Counted from the first letter of the stretch, positions 10,660-22,905 are shown. The stretch: 64,000 bases of DNA from Plotosus lineatus (GCA_024760905.1 CM045733.1:35171501-35235500), one strand, 5' to 3'. The notes: a model not told the origin generated them from the sequence alone. A program made the numbers and translations.

Positions 10660-11588
10660 TCATGGGCGGAAGGTTACCAGTGTTCTCAAAGTCCAGCTTC
10701 TCTCTTTCAGCATCGCTTTCAGCTTAGCGATGTTCAACTTTCTTGGAGGTTTTTTCCTTTGCTTTTTGTTTTGCAGCTTTAGCTTGATATTGCACTTTGT
10801 GCGGATAATATAGTGATCAGTGTCGCACTGAGCTCCATGCATCACTCTGGTGCTACGGAAGTCTTTCAGGTCGGCTCTCTTTGTAATAATGTAGTCCAGC
10901 AGAGTCGGATGTTTCGATCGCGAGTGCTTCCATGTGTAGTACCATTTGTCTGGAAGATTGAACAAGGTGTTAGTGATTACCAGTTGATGCTCTGAACACT
11001 TCAGTAGGAGCATTTCGCCGTTGGAGTTCATTCGGCCCCTTCCAAACTTGCCGAGACATTGCGTCCAAGTGTTGTGGTCACTTCCTACCCTTGTATTAAA
11101 GTCACCGAGAATTATGACTTTGTCAGCTAGAGGGATTTCTGCAAGTACGCTATCCTGTAAAAGATAGAACAGTGCTTTTATCTCATCGTCATTGTTCATG
11201 GTTGGTGGGTAGGCTGAGATCATCGTCAGATACATCTGTTTACCGATATGAATGTTCAGAGATATTAACCGATCCAATATTCCAGTTGGTAGAGACTCCA
11301 ACTGCGTAACCAAGTTGTTTGAAATTGCAAAAGCAACTCCTACTTCTCACCGTTTGCCCTTCGGCTTCCCAGACCAGAAGAATGTGTGACTATTCTCCTT
11401 GAGTTGTCCGACATCAGAAAATCTGGTTTCCTGCAGTGCAGCAATGTCGATCTTGTAGCAGGATAGTTCTTTAGAGATGAGCACAGTTCTTCTTTCTGGT
11501 CACGTACTATCATTGTCAAGTAGAGTTCTGACATTCCATGAAGCCAGTACCAGTTCAATATTCCTTTTTTTCTTTGTTTTCGCACCAC
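10660..11588 (-). pseudogene. LINE APE-type endonuclease
   Basis: The 11313-10660 frame holds the middle and end of an exonuclease-endonuclease-phosphatase domain: MISAYPPTMNNDDEIK, ILGDFNTRVGSD (catalytic Asp/Asn pair), DYIITKRAD, and CDTDHYIIRTK with the terminal His. The amino-terminal part lies in another register at 11588-11340. The endonuclease would nick target DNA to prime reverse transcription, but it is broken here. Confidence 0.8.
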
Positions 11589-12113
11589 TGTAGTGGATTT
11601 CCGCTGACCACAGTTTGCCAGCCAGGAAATGTTGAACGAGCAATTTTAGTCCACCTTTTTAGGACCCTCCCCGGATTGGGGCAGGCAGTGCAGCCCTAAA
11701 AAAGCCTGCCTGGTCGCCAGGGCAGCTGCCTTGCAATGCTGTCGTTTGTCAATGAAAGCACGGCCATCACACCTCAGCTACCTATGTGCAGAGATCACGC
11801 TGCGACTTCCAGTTCATCAAACCTGCTGGTTTGCCTTCACTCATTTGCCATAGGACTTCGCCCAAATACCCTCCAAAGCTTGGGCAAATGGTAGGAACTA
11901 TCAGCTTGCTCGGTATTGATAGCACCCTCTCCATAAGTAGCGGAAGCGCAGAGGCAAGGTAAGACCATGACAGTCTGCGCAGAGCAGCCAATCGCATCCG
12001 ATGACCAGTGCAGGAACATAGTCAACTCCAGCATCGCCCTTGTTGACCGCACCGGCACCGTGGTGTTAGTTTCTGACCCGCACTTTGTCTGGACCTTCAC
12101 CCATCATTTCATT

Positions 12114-13290
12114 ACTCACCATGTAAGATACTACTCTTGACTCTCCCCTCACACACACTTTGTAATGAAACACTCACTGCTTTCCAGTCTATTTTTGCCA
12201 TACACTGACTAAAGCAACATTTATTATTCTGACTCTAGTCATCTATGACATCTATAGCATCAATGTCTGCTTGTTTTCAAGTGTCACATGTATTTTGCAC
12301 TGTTGAGGGTGGTGAAATAAGGTCTGGCAAAGTAAAGAAATTACAATTTAAAACATTATAATTCCCACCAAAACAGTTATGTTTTGCCTTTTTTTTTTTT
12401 TTTTTTGTTAGCAGGATTATGCAAAATGTTATGTGTAGTATCATTAGATTTCTACCACAGGAGGAGCTTTGGACAAGAAAGACATTTTGAAGAATCTGGA
12501 TCCAGGAATTGTTAAAGTTTTTTTTAACATTGAAAGATAGAATATATGTTTGGTGTTGCAGGCCCAGTGGAAGGAGCTGTGTACTTTTTGTCATTTACAA
12601 AAATTATTTTCATGGTTTTCCTTATTTTTTACTGAAGATGGGGCTTTGCATAAGGAAGGCCACATTAGTTTTGAAGTGTTGGATTGGGGAATTTTTCAGA
12701 TGTTTTTTTAATGACAATTTTCAAAATTTGGCTTACGTGATTGATTACTGGGCCTTGTAGAAGTTTTCATTCTGAAAATGCTCTTGTATTCATAATTTTT
12801 ACAACAAATATACAATAATTATCAACATCTTACGTGAGCAATAAATTATTAAATTAACCCACTTTTGGTGATGAATTCATTTGACTACTGCAGAGAACAA
12901 CTGAAGTGTAAGTATAAATAATGACACTGATGCTTGTGTTTCGGTTATTCTCCTCTTCAGTACATTCACCTTTTGCAACTTCACTCCTCTGCATTCATAT
13001 CACAGCAATGCACTAGGTATTCTTTTGGCAGTCATCTTAGAAGCTCATTTATTTTCTTCTTCACTTCTGAAACAGACTGGAAATGATGTCTCTCCAGCTG
13101 ACAGCAATTTGTTTTAGGATCGTACTGGAAGATCCAAGGCTAGTTGTATAAGATCATGTTTTGGGTTTTTTTGTATGTTTGTTTGTTTACTTTAAGATCA
13201 CTTCAATTTATTCCAAAATATCAGTAGAAAATAATTTGTACAAACTTTATTTATTTAGGCAAAAATTGCCTAATAGTCTCTTTATCAATA
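12114..13290. other. No feature seen; T-rich runs
   Basis: About 1.2 kb of AT-rich sequence with a homopolymer T run at 12390-12407. No exon or repeat recognised. Confidence 0.4.
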
Positions 13291-13907
13291 CAGTGGTACC
13301 TCACCTTATGATAATCCCAGTAAACAAAAAATCCAGATTACGAAAAACATTTTCCTAAAATTTTTGTCTCTGTATATAAAACAAGTTCATGTTACGTAAG
13401 CACTATCTCAAAAATTCAAACAATGCACGAGTTGCTCTCCCATTGACTATCTCCCAACATCCTGTCACGCTGGTCTCCCATTGGCTATCTCCCAACATCC
13501 CGCCCCGCTGGCCTGCCATTGGCTAGGAGGGATGACACAGCTCCCTCCCATTGGCTATTATGGAGCTGTATCTTCATAATACCCATGATGCTTTTCGTGT
13601 AAAGGACAGAGTTACTGTTGTTTCATGAGTTTTTTGAGTGTGCTCATTGCAACTTTATTTTTTGGCTCAGGCTTTTAACTTTGCATAAACATTTGTAAGA
13701 TTATAACTCTGCTAAGAAGACATGGTCAACACAAAGTAAGTCCCTTAAAAGGTATGCTTTTATAATTTTTAAAGGGTTTAGGGAGTAGTATTGGGGCCTT
13801 GGAACGAATCATACGTTTTACATGTACAATGCGGTTCTCCTTATGAAAAATCCATGTTACGAAACTGCCTCTGGAACGGATTAATTTCGTAAAGTAAGGT
13901 GCCACTG
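13291..13907. mobile_element. Tigger-like MITE (617 bp)
   Basis: The left end is CAGTGGTACCTCACCTTATG and the reverse complement of the right end is CAGTGGCACCTTACTTTACG, flanked by TA (13289-13290, 13908-13909). Inner repeats such as CGGATTAATTTCGTAA and GAAAAATCCATGTTACGAAA are typical of fish pogo/Tigger non-autonomous elements. Three copies of a CCCATTGGCTAT-like unit occur at 13439-13560. No transposase domain is visible. Confidence 0.85.
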
Positions 13908-13909
13908 TA

Positions 13910-14850
13910 TAGATAATTTGTACAATCATTCTGATGCTCAATGATCACTGTGTACAAATTTTTAAATTATTTTGTACATTGGTTTCTCTTATTTTTGCAT
14001 ATTATTCTTGAAGGAAGCTTCATGAAAACGATGAATGCAAATTAACTACAAAAGTCAACTGCACCAGTGACAAGCCCTGTTGTTCTCCGGAGGGTACAAA
14101 AATGGACTTTATTTTCTGAGAGTGTAACAAGTAACTTTTTTATAGTTCGACAAACATAGTGTTGATTTGATTTTGGAATAACTTTACACTTATGAGGAAA
14201 GACTTACAGTATTATTAAATAACACAGCTATGTCCAGCACTGATTTAATTTCAGTTTTAGGGAACAGTAGTTGTATTTTCATTGAACAGTCTCATGAAAC
14301 AGCACAAAGCACACAGATAAAAACATTAGTGACAGACATCTGTACATCCCTTTAAAAAACAACCACCAGCTGCAACTGAAATGAACAGCTTCAGTTCAAG
14401 AACATTCGATGTTGTTCTAATATAGGATGGGGAAGGATATACCTACATATCCATCTCCCAAAAGTAACAATGACAGGTGGCCAGTTCATAAAAGATTATT
14501 AAGACTTAATGAGTCTGCTGTCAGTAAGCACATTAATACTAAAGTAAAGGGAATGTACAGCAGAGGAAAAATGTCAAATGATACTTGCAAGTTCTGTTTT
14601 TTCTTAAATACCAAAACTATAAATGCTACAATATTGCTATATTAAATATTTATGTATTGCTTATGAATGTCTTAAGAAGACCCCAATGTACGTTATGTAA
14701 TCTCTTTTAATATATTTTTAACACAAACAAGTCTGTACAGCCCTGGATGTAACTTTATCCCATTCAGAACAGTAGACTAAAACAGAGTACAAAAACTAAT
14801 GTCATGTGGTTTATTATGTCATATGAGAATCATTGAACCAGACTTTGTAC
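13910..14850. other. No feature seen
   Basis: AT-rich sequence without recognisable exon or repeat. A plus frame at 14427-14645 has no known domain. Confidence 0.4.
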
Positions 14851-14858
14851 ACATTGCA

Positions 14859-15180
14859 CCATTCATCCATCCATTTGTTTTCTGAACCGCTTAATGCTGA
14901 GTAAGGCTGCCCTGAGGCTTGTGCCCATCTCACCTAACTCTGGTCAGAGTATGACCTGGACAGCTCCCCAGGCCATTGCAATGCAGAAACATGCTGAGCC
15001 TACTCTTGATCAAAGTCAGAAATGGTTCTTTTACATAGCTCTCATCATAGACAGTGAGACACACAGCCATCCTTAGCTGCACTGGGAGGGACAGCAGTGA
15101 CATCCTGGTGACAGTGGGGCTTCAACGCCAATCTTGGGATCAGTGATCCAGTATCCTTCAGCCAGGCCGCCACTGCCACT
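14859..15180 (-). mobile_element. SINE-A copy, complete
   Basis: Head, core and AATTAGGATTAAGCGGTT-type tail are present in reverse orientation, though diverged (GCTTAATGCTGAGTAAGG at the tail). ACATTGCA at 14851-14858 and 15181-15188 is the 8-bp target duplication. Confidence 0.75.
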
Positions 15181-15588
15181 ACATTGCATGTTTTATATTT
15201 TTTACTTGGCTATCTTTATGATGGCCAGCCAATATATCATTTTGGAAAGTAATTATAATACTATAATTCACAATGTTTGCAGAATGCCTTAATTATGGAA
15301 TTAAACCATATAACAGATGACTACATTTATTACCCACTGTGAGTCTTCTGACTAATATGAGTGTGAATGTGTTTTGATAAATGACCAAATGTAAAATGTA
15401 AACTGGATCAGGCCAGATTTTTACCAAGTAAAGCGAAGAGTTCGTAAATGGGTATTTAATAATTGCAAACAGAATCCCAGTATGACATTTAGTAAATATT
15501 GTGCCACCCAAGTGTTCTTTCAAAGCACTCTGTAGGCATTTAGGTCAACAGATTTTAGAGGACTTCTCCCTTCTCCACTGATTTGCTT

Positions 15589-15595
<7 letters not shown>

Positions 15596-15672
<77 letters not shown>

Positions 15673-15689
15673 TGTGATGTGATGTGATG
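15596..15689. repeat. (GT)n microsatellite with GATGT repeats
   Basis: About 38 GT units are followed by four GATGT units. The run of alternating Thr/His in the reverse frame is an artefact. Confidence 0.95.
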
Positions 15690-15871
15690 AGTCATCTGAT
15701 GAATGAGAGATCAAGTGACTCAGTGTTTGGTCATGAAGTTGTGTAAATGAGAGTCCAATGTGTTGTCACCTATGTGTTCTTACGAAGTAACAGTACATTT
15801 TATGGTTTAAGTCTAATTGAACCCAGTGGCTTTAGATTCAGTTTATTGTTTTAACTCGGGTTTTTTTTACT

Positions 15872-16125
15872 CTATTTGTTACGAAATTTAATCATCATGG
15901 GCTTCTTCCCAATCACACAACAGCTGCCCAACCAGGAAGGGCGAGGGGACAGCACTTTTTCTTTTCCGAACTGCTGCTGATGCATATTCAGAGGCAGTGT
16001 AACACATTCAAAGAAAGCACTATCCACCCCGTTGTATTCTGAGCTCATGAGCTTACAGATGCCATGGATGGGTAGAGTTGCTTCTGAGGACAGGAAAGAA
16101 TGTACATACCATATCTCCATACCTT
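15872..16125 (-). repeat. Dispersed repeat, copy 1 (homologous to 37265-37600)
   Basis: Blocks such as AGCACTATCCACCCCGTTGT and GAGCTTACAGATGCCATG parallel AGTGCCATCCACTCCTTGTG and GAGTTCACAGATGCCCATG near 37410-37455, in the same order. It resembles a multi-copy teleost repeat that I cannot name. The minus frame is not a recognised protein. Confidence 0.5.
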
Positions 16126-16139
16126 AGAGCTTAGAAAAT

Positions 16140-17118
16140 TAGCTCTCATTAGCTTTCAGCTGCATGACATGCACTGACAGCTTGCACCTCAAATCTGAAA
16201 ACTCTCAGATGGTTGTGTACCTTGTTACTACACCACTAGGAGCCCTTAATTCTGTTTTTATTCTTTTCTTTGACACATCATTAAATTAAAACACTTTCAT
16301 CGTCATCATTTTATTTTGCTAAGGGTGTGGGAGCGGGTTCCCCTCGCACAGGGAAAAATTTTAAAATTTCAATGTTGTAGATGCCATTTGGCGACCATTT
16401 GTAGCATGTAATATAAAATAAATAGTATAGAAACTGCACATAGAATTTAGCCTACAGTATACATGTACTGTATTTGTTGCCATGTGTCTGAGAGTAACAG
16501 TTTTATATACTGAGGCCAGACTAAAAATCTAAAATGTAAAGAAACAGAAGATAATTTAAAATACTAACAGCTTTTAATTACATTATACAAAAAGATTCAA
16601 AATATAATATTATTGTAAAATAACAGACACTGAACTGGCTGTACAAATAACTGCTGATGTATTCAAACTTGGAATACTGTATACATAATTTGACATTAGT
16701 AAAAATAACATCAAATAATGTAGTTCAAATGCAAGATGTATGTGTAGTACTATTATACTGAATCAAGTATCGGTTAATGTTTCTATAATTAAAATGATGT
16801 ACATTTGTGGTTAATAAATTTAATATTTAATAATCTTTTGGTATTCAAAAAATTCAAAACTACTGTCATTAAAATAAAAATTCTAAGCATCAGAAAAAAA
16901 TCTGCTTGTGAAAATGTAATGTTTTAAACTTTGGCACAAATATTAACACTGAAATAGAACTGCATATTGAGTAAAAATAAGCTGTGTAAACATATTAAAT
17001 ACACATAACAAACATTAGAATAATGTATTTGCATCTAGTGCTTTTATTAGCATATTGTGAAGGCTTAACATTAATGTATGCATATTAAATTTTTAAGGCG
17101 GGGTTAAAGGAGGAGCAT
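16140..17118. other. AT-rich sequence, no feature seen
   Basis: Nearly 1 kb of strongly AT-rich DNA without exon, RNA gene or recognised repeat. Confidence 0.4.
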
Positions 17119-17122
17119 CACC

Positions 17123-17134
17123 CGCGCATGCGCA
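17123..17134. promoter_or_regulatory. Perfect NRF1 motif
   Basis: CGCGCATGCGCA fits the palindromic NRF1 consensus in all positions, in a GC-rich island inside AT-rich DNA, about 100 bp before a TA microsatellite. Function is inferred only from the motif. Confidence 0.5.
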
Positions 17135-17215
17135 GAACTGTATCATGCACAACTAGTCCTCATCAGATCTATCACCTTATGAGCAGTAGATTGATATATT
17201 TATATATAATATTAA

Positions 17216-17219
<4 letters not shown>

Positions 17220-17279
<60 letters not shown>
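17220..17279. repeat. (TA)n microsatellite
   Basis: About 30 TA units. Confidence 0.95.
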
Positions 17280-17282
<3 letters not shown>

Positions 17283-17515
17283 ATCATAGTGATGCCCATT
17301 GGCCTGCTGAGCACGTGTCACACGTATCACTCTTACGGTGACACTGACGGCTCAGAAAAGTCGGTCAAACTTCAGAACTTTACAATAATAACATATCGTT
17401 TATCATATAAATCACATTAATATTATCATTATTCTGGGGAGAAGTGGAATGTAATTTACCGGAATGTGGACCGATATGGTGCATGTTGAGCCTGAGGCTG
17501 AGTCCGCAAGTTTTG

Positions 17516-17796
17516 TGACGTCATTTTTTCCAGACTCGACAGTTATTATTAGATAAAAAACCTGCATGGTTAATGTGCCTTGTTGTCGATCAGGTTCATG
17601 GGGCCGCTTCCCTGTTTTGCTCATTTGAAAATAGATGTTTATAAGCGAAAATCTCGATGCAGTAGGTCCATAAATTTCTGAGCAATTAGGAATAGGAATC
17701 GTGGTTTTGTCATTACTGGGAATTTCCCTGGCCTGAATAAAAACAAATTCTATTGGCTGAAGGGCTGTGTGACATCCGCACTGCCCAATCACGGCA
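17516..17796. promoter_or_regulatory. CRE, kappaB and CCAAT motif cluster
   Basis: Within 280 bp lie a perfect palindromic CRE (TGACGTCA, 17516-17523), a perfect kappaB palindrome (GGGAATTTCCC, 17718-17728) and two CCAAT boxes in opposite orientation (ATTGG at 17752-17756, CCAAT at 17785-17789). The stretch is more GC-rich than its surroundings and overlaps a 137-codon minus frame (17825-17412) with no recognised domain. An enhancer or alternative promoter, possibly inside the first grik intron, is inferred. Confidence 0.45.
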
Positions 17797-18577
17797 TGGC
17801 TCTTATTATACGGGACGTTCTTCACGCTGAATGATTGTAGATAGAGCAGGGAAACACGGTTATGGCAGGATTACAAATCGGGACGAGTGACAAAGCAATA
17901 TATTAAAAAATGAGAACTTGTAAAAAAAAATGAACTTTGATAAACGATTTAACTATTCAAAATAATGCGTAAAAGCTACATGCTGCTAAAATAAGTGAGT
18001 ATACAGCTATACCCGGTATAGGCCCAACTACAGCCCTGACCCAGGGTCGTCCTCCTCCAGGGAGGGCATGTTGGTGAGTAAACCTTATCATTTTAATTGG
18101 AACCGTAATCAAGTTCCTAAAAGGGTGCCATTTAATAGGAAAAATACTGTAGCTCTTAATCATAAGTAACATGATTTCTACCAAAGCAGTGAGTATAACA
18201 CAAGTTATTGATCAACTGTCTATAACAGCAGCTCTGCCAGTAGTTCCAGCTGTAACAATAATCACAATAATCATAGTATGTGCTCATAGTTATACATTAT
18301 TATTCCTACAAGAACTGCATGTGCAAGGTAATTTGCATAGCAGGCAAGCAGCTAATAACTGAAAAAACCTGTGTTGTTTAAGAAAAAAGATATTATTGTT
18401 GAATTGGTGATTGTTTTTGTTTACATTTGTATTTACATTTGCAACATTTAGCAGATGCTTTTATACCAGAAGTGCTTAAAGTCACTATCAGTGAATATAT
18501 TCTTATACTGGTTTGAGAGAACTTAAACCAAGTATACTGTCAGTCAAACTCAGTTGTCAGGTGTGTGTTTATTGTGC

Positions 18578-18578
<1 letters not shown>

Positions 18579-18610
<32 letters not shown>
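18579..18610. repeat. (GT)n microsatellite
   Basis: About 16 GT units in the 3' region of the L2-like LINE. Confidence 0.9.
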
Positions 18611-18611
<1 letters not shown>

Positions 18612-19204
18612 ATAAAAAAGCATAGCGCTAATCTAAGTACTGCTGAAAAGGGGTGGTTAAGTAGTGATGAAAAACTGGATGTCCACAGGAAGTTCATTCC
18701 ACCAACTTGGACCAGGACAGAGAGGAGTTTAGATGCATTTCCCCCTTATCTCTTGGTAATAGACAGGCCCAGTCTATCAGTGCCTGAGAATCTGAGAGAA
18801 TGTGGTAGGTAGGAAGGTGCAGGTCCATTCTTGTCTTTGTAGGCATTAGCATTTTAAATCTAATGCGAGCACCTACAGGGAGCCTGTGGACAGATCGTAG
18901 CAGTAGTGTAGTATGGGAAAATTTGGGAAGGTTGAAATCAAGCCATGCAGCTGAATTTTGGATCAGTTGCAGTGGTCGAATGGACCAAGGTGGACCTGAC
19001 AGGTGGATCAAATGGACAAAGGGGGACCTGCCAGGAGTGCGTTGCCGTAGTCTCGTCTTGAAATGACAAGGGTTTGAACAAGTATCTGAGTGGTCTTAAT
19101 GGAAAGAAATGGACAAATCCAATGATCTTTATGTGAGGATGAGTCAGCTGGGATAAACAGCTATTCAGTCTTGCTGGAATTAAGTTTCAGCTGGTGAGCG
19201 GCCA

Positions 19205-19762
19205 TCAATGAGGAGATACTTGCCAGAGATGCAGGGATCTGGGCAAAAACATCAATTTCTGAGGGAGGAAAAGAAGTTCAGTGTCATCTACATAGTAGTG
19301 GTATGAGAACCCATGTGAGGATATGGCATCACCGAGGGACCTAGTATAAAGAGAAAACAGAAGTGGACAAAGAATTGAGGAACTCCAGTGGAAAGTGAGG
19401 AACTGGGAAACACCAGTGGAAAGTCGGCATGGTGAAGATATGAATCCCCTCCATCTAACCTCATATGAGCGACCTTCCAGGTAGGAAGCAAATCTCTGCC
19501 ATGCAGCACCACAAATTCCAAGACTCCTGAGGATGGACAAGGTAGTCTTGTGGTTGACCGTGTCAAATGCTGCTGAAAGATCTAGGAGGATGAGAACTGA
19601 TGACATCTTGGCTGATCTTGCAGCATGTAGCATGGTCAGGAAGGATGGGACAAGGGGAGCAGGGGCGTTGAGTAAGGATGAAAAGATGTTGTGGAAATTG
19701 CATGGGTCTTGTGCAGCAGTGTCCAACTTTTTCTTTTTGAATGCTGTCTTGGCAGAAGTCAC
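19205..19762 (-). pseudogene. L2-like LINE reverse transcriptase
   Basis: A 185-codon frame covers RT motifs from SAAFDTVNH to VDDTELLFLP. Both catalytic aspartates survive. The region after GVSQF shows a local duplication-like disturbance (LSTGVSQFLTFHWSSS; the 19390-19430 DNA repeats CCAGTGGAAAGT). It ends early compared with a complete RT. Confidence 0.75.
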
Positions 19763-19965
19763 ATCAGATGAAAATGTGGATAGGAGAGCATGGTAGGAAG
19801 CCAGACCTGATTCAAATTGAGTTTTCTTCTACTTTCTTTCAGTTGCTCTGTGTTGTCTATGATTGCTTCACAGAAACTCTGAGAGTGAGCCAAGGAGCAG
19901 AGCAAGAAATCTTGGATCTTCTGTTAGGAGACATCATGTAGCATTTATTGAATGAGTATCCAGTG

Positions 19966-21870
19966 TTCGTGTTTGTGAAATCATTAAGACACATGAAGGT
20001 CATTGCAAGCAAAAATCATGGGCTGGATAATCAGATGCATGGTCAACAGTAGTGAATGTAAGCATGTGACCAGAGCAATGTTCTCTGTATGATGTGTAGC
20101 ATGAATGAGTAAAGAGATGAAGTGAGATATGTCAATTTCTTACTCATACACAATAAATTGAAGATAGAAAAGTTTCAAAAATGATTCAAAAGGAATCAAC
20201 ATCAGGTAATCAAATGAACCATCCATGTCCCATAGAAATCCAAAAATGCATACAAATGTAAATAAACAAAACAAGTTTCAAAAAGTAGATATATTTGGCA
20301 GTAAAAAGAATTATTATATTTGTTAAAAAGCAAAAAAACATACTGAAACTTTTTAATAGTCTAAGTGGTCATCATTAAACATTATTTGGTGCCAGATTTG
20401 TGTTCAAGGTCATTCCACTGTTTACATTATTTACACTATAGAAAACAGCACTGTGTCAAAATTGCTTGTTTTAGTGCACATTACCAAGCCCTTTTCACAC
20501 CGAGCCTGTTATATGGCAGGAACTGATGCTCGACCTGCTGTTATTACAAAACCGCTAACCTTTTACAAAATTACATATGAAAAGGGTCAGAGAGCATATT
20601 CCGGTTCATCTGGTTGCAATAATGAATGTCCTTTCATTACCATATAACCAGTGTACCTCTTCAGACACGCTGCACAACCGTAGCACTACTGTAGCTTGTG
20701 GTTGATGTAACTGTGCAGCGAGACAGGTAAGGTTTCATTTTTACATGAGTAAATTGAATATCTTATGAAATTGTGGCTAAAATGAGAACACATCTTGCTC
20801 CCAAGAAGGAAAAAAATGCTTATTCTATCATCCAGAGATGCGAATTTGAAATCAGATGATGTTGCAGCCATCTGTGACCAGGAGCCAAGGGAGTGAAATT
20901 GGCTGTGCACTCTGAGTGGGTGGAATGGCAGTCTCTCTTCCCTGTCAGTCACACAGGCATTAAACAATCGTGGGTGCTTGTAAGCTCATGTATGCAGATG
21001 TATGCAGAAGACCGTGGATATCACCAGGGATGGGCAAACAAACATGAAAATGTATTTTTTAAAAAGATACAATAGTCACCTACATATGCAAATGTCTCAC
21101 AATAAACTACAAAATTCAACAGTTTGAATTGATTGTAATTTTTTTAATTATTTTACAAAATACCAAAAATACTTTTCCAGGGAAAAAAGACCCTTCTTTC
21201 CCAGATTTTTAGATGATGATTATTTTTAAAGTGAGCCACAGTCTACAGGTGAATAACAGCTTGTATCGTACTGGTTAAAGATTATAATATACTTGTTGTT
21301 GAGAAAGAATGAAAGGCTAAGTTTACATCAATAACAATGAGTCCATGAAAAACAAGTCATAGCTGAGACTTGTATTTTGGAAAGCTTGGAAAATTAATGT
21401 GTAGCAATGTTTTAGGGCTCCAACTAAATCCTCCCCATGCTATCGAAGGTCCTTCCAAGGCCATGTCCCACCTCCACTCACATGAGCCCTCTGCATCTCA
21501 ACAGATTTGTTTTTTTTTTTTTTTTTTTTCTTTTAGATTCTCCAGTAAATTTGCAATAAAACTTCTCCAGCAGTGATAGCAACATCAGCAATAACACACT
21601 CTGACTGCAGGCTTGTGCACAGTAGAGCCACACCTGAGCAGAAAGACACCGGAGCATTTGATTTGGCTTTTCCCATCGGTTATTGATTTGTCCGCATTCT
21701 TACAGGATTTCAAATAAATTTTTTCCAGACTTTTTTAATTCATGAATTTGATTGCTATCAGAGTGAACAGAACATTTTAACCAATATAACAGTTTGTATT
21801 CAGCTAAAAATTACCAGCAACCACCTTTTCAGGAGACAATTGCTAGCTCCTTTATAAATATTGATTAGTT
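19966..21870. other. No gene seen; one poly-T run
   Basis: About 1.9 kb of AT-rich DNA with a T run near 21508-21530. Short frames at 20453-20647 and 20967-20686 have no recognised product. Confidence 0.4.
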
Positions 21871-21877
21871 TCTAAGT

Positions 21878-22185
21878 AAGATAAAGTCTGTTGGGCTTTT
21901 TACACCCGAGCCATAGTAGCTCATCAGGCCGGTGCTTATCCCCGGTTTCCCTAGCGTGAAGCGACCGGGTGTTCAACTCCTCCTAGATGGAACGCTATTC
22001 CATCAAAGATTATCTTCCCAGTATATTTTTACTGGTACCCATTTAAACTGCTGGGTGAACAGAGGCACATTTGAGGTTAAGACCTTGCCCGGGGGTCTTA
22101 GCGCAGTGGGGGTCTCAGTGGGATTTGAACACACAACCTCCTGATCCATGAGTGTGGCACCCTAACCACTATGCCACCAGCCCCA
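21878..22185 (-). mobile_element. SINE-C copy
   Basis: The reverse complement starts GGGGCTGGTGGCATAGTGGT and has a B-box-like GTTCAAATCCCAC, then GTACCAGTAAAAATATACTG, GAGTTGAACACCC, and CTGATGAGCTACTATGGC before the ACCCAACAGACTT-type end. It aligns with 60703-61018 and 61627-61932. CTAAGT on both sides may be the target duplication. Confidence 0.8.
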
Positions 22186-22419
22186 CTAAGTTGTAAGTAG
22201 TTTTTAAGTAATTGATTAATAATCTGATAGTAATCATAAATATAATACAGTACCTAGAGTGGGACTCAAAGTGCAAGGTACCTCAGCCACACAATCTGGA
22301 TAATGTAGTAAATTGACCTTATACGGGTCCTGGGCTGAGTCCCCTTGTACTCATCTAACAAAGTGTTTTCTGACATATTCATGTTATTTTTGAAATGTTA
22401 CTTACCTAATTATTAGCAC

Positions 22420-22720
22420 TAAAAAATCCTGTTACCTTGATTTTTATATTTCCATGGTCGTTCCAGGTCAAGGTAACTGTATTTGAAGGTACATATGTAA
22501 ATAATTTATTTGTTATTAATTGCATCTGTGATTCTAAGTCATGCTGTTTCTGAGATTTAATTTTTTTATATGAGAAATGTCTATCTCCAATTTTTTTAAC
22601 CTTGCTTTGACCTTGATCGCTGACCTTGACATTCCAAAGTCAAATAATCTCAGGGTCTCAGGTAGGGTAGTGTTCCCACAAAGGTTGGTGAAAATCCTTG
22701 TACAGGTACCTAAACAGCTT
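22420..22720. repeat. CCTTGAC-rich dispersed repeat fragment
   Basis: CTGTTACCTTGATTTTTATA, AGGTCAAGGTAACTGT, TTTGACCTTGATCGCTGACC and CAAAGGTTGGTGAAAATCC resemble a repeat seen often in fish genomes. The family is not named and boundaries are approximate. Confidence 0.4.
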
Positions 22721-22769
22721 TTTCAATCATTTATTAATCGGTTATTTAATTATTACACATCTGACACCT

Positions 22770-22905
22770 ATTTTCATTCATTCATTTATTTTCCGAATTG
22801 TTTAATCCTAATTTGGGTTGTGGGGAGGCTATTCCTATTTCAGCTGACTCTGTGCGAGGGCAGAGTACACCCTGAACAGCTTGCTAGGCCATCGCAGAGC
22901 ATCTG
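22770..22905 (-). mobile_element. SINE tail fragment
   Basis: Contains the reverse complement of the shared SINE tail (AATCCTAATTTGGGTTGTGG, GGGCAGAGTACACCC) and lacks the head. Confidence 0.6.

Larger units (their letters stand above)
8358..12102 (-). mobile_element. Full-length non-LTR LINE (3.7 kb), decayed
   Basis: The element lies between 11-bp duplications (ATCATTTCATT at 8347-8357 and 12103-12113), so both ends are known. It runs leftward: a 5' region of about 500 bp beginning GGGTGAAGGTCCAGAC, APE endonuclease (ILGDFNTRVGSDHNTW, then DYIITKRAD and TDHYIIRTK), linker, reverse transcriptase (FVDFSKAFDTVDREILWKLL, FTDDSALM), and a carboxy-terminal zinc finger. It ends in a short AAC-repeat tail. 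Several frames and stops interrupt the coding region. The clade is not certain; the layout and EN/RT motifs recall RTE/CR1-type LINEs of fish. Confidence 0.85.
18420..19965 (-). mobile_element. L2-like LINE, 5'-truncated
   Basis: Read leftward, the RT keeps ILLDLSAAFDTVNHKT, ICGAAWQRFASYLEGRSYEV, RLSTGVSQF where GVPQGS is usual, and YYVDDTELL. A carboxy-terminal segment at 19011-18694 (RPLQLIQNSAAWLDFNLPKF, then RIRFKMLM) follows in another register. The 3' end carries the fish-wide CATTTAGCAGATGCTTTTAT motif near 18445-18470. The same 3' end type occurs at 43230-43568. The element lacks an endonuclease and is frameshifted. Upstream limits beyond about 19800 are uncertain. Confidence 0.8.

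Noticed and set aside
15520..15714. Poly Thr-His frame
   Set aside because: Reverse reading of the (GT)n tract.
17412..17825. 137-codon minus frame as a host exon
   Set aside because: No recognised domain and no good donor; it overlaps motif-rich DNA, so I list the motifs only.
18000..18075. Possible snRNA-like hairpin (CTGACCCAGGGTCG..CCAGGGAGGG)
   Set aside because: No snRNA family signature, Sm site or proximal sequence element could be recognised.
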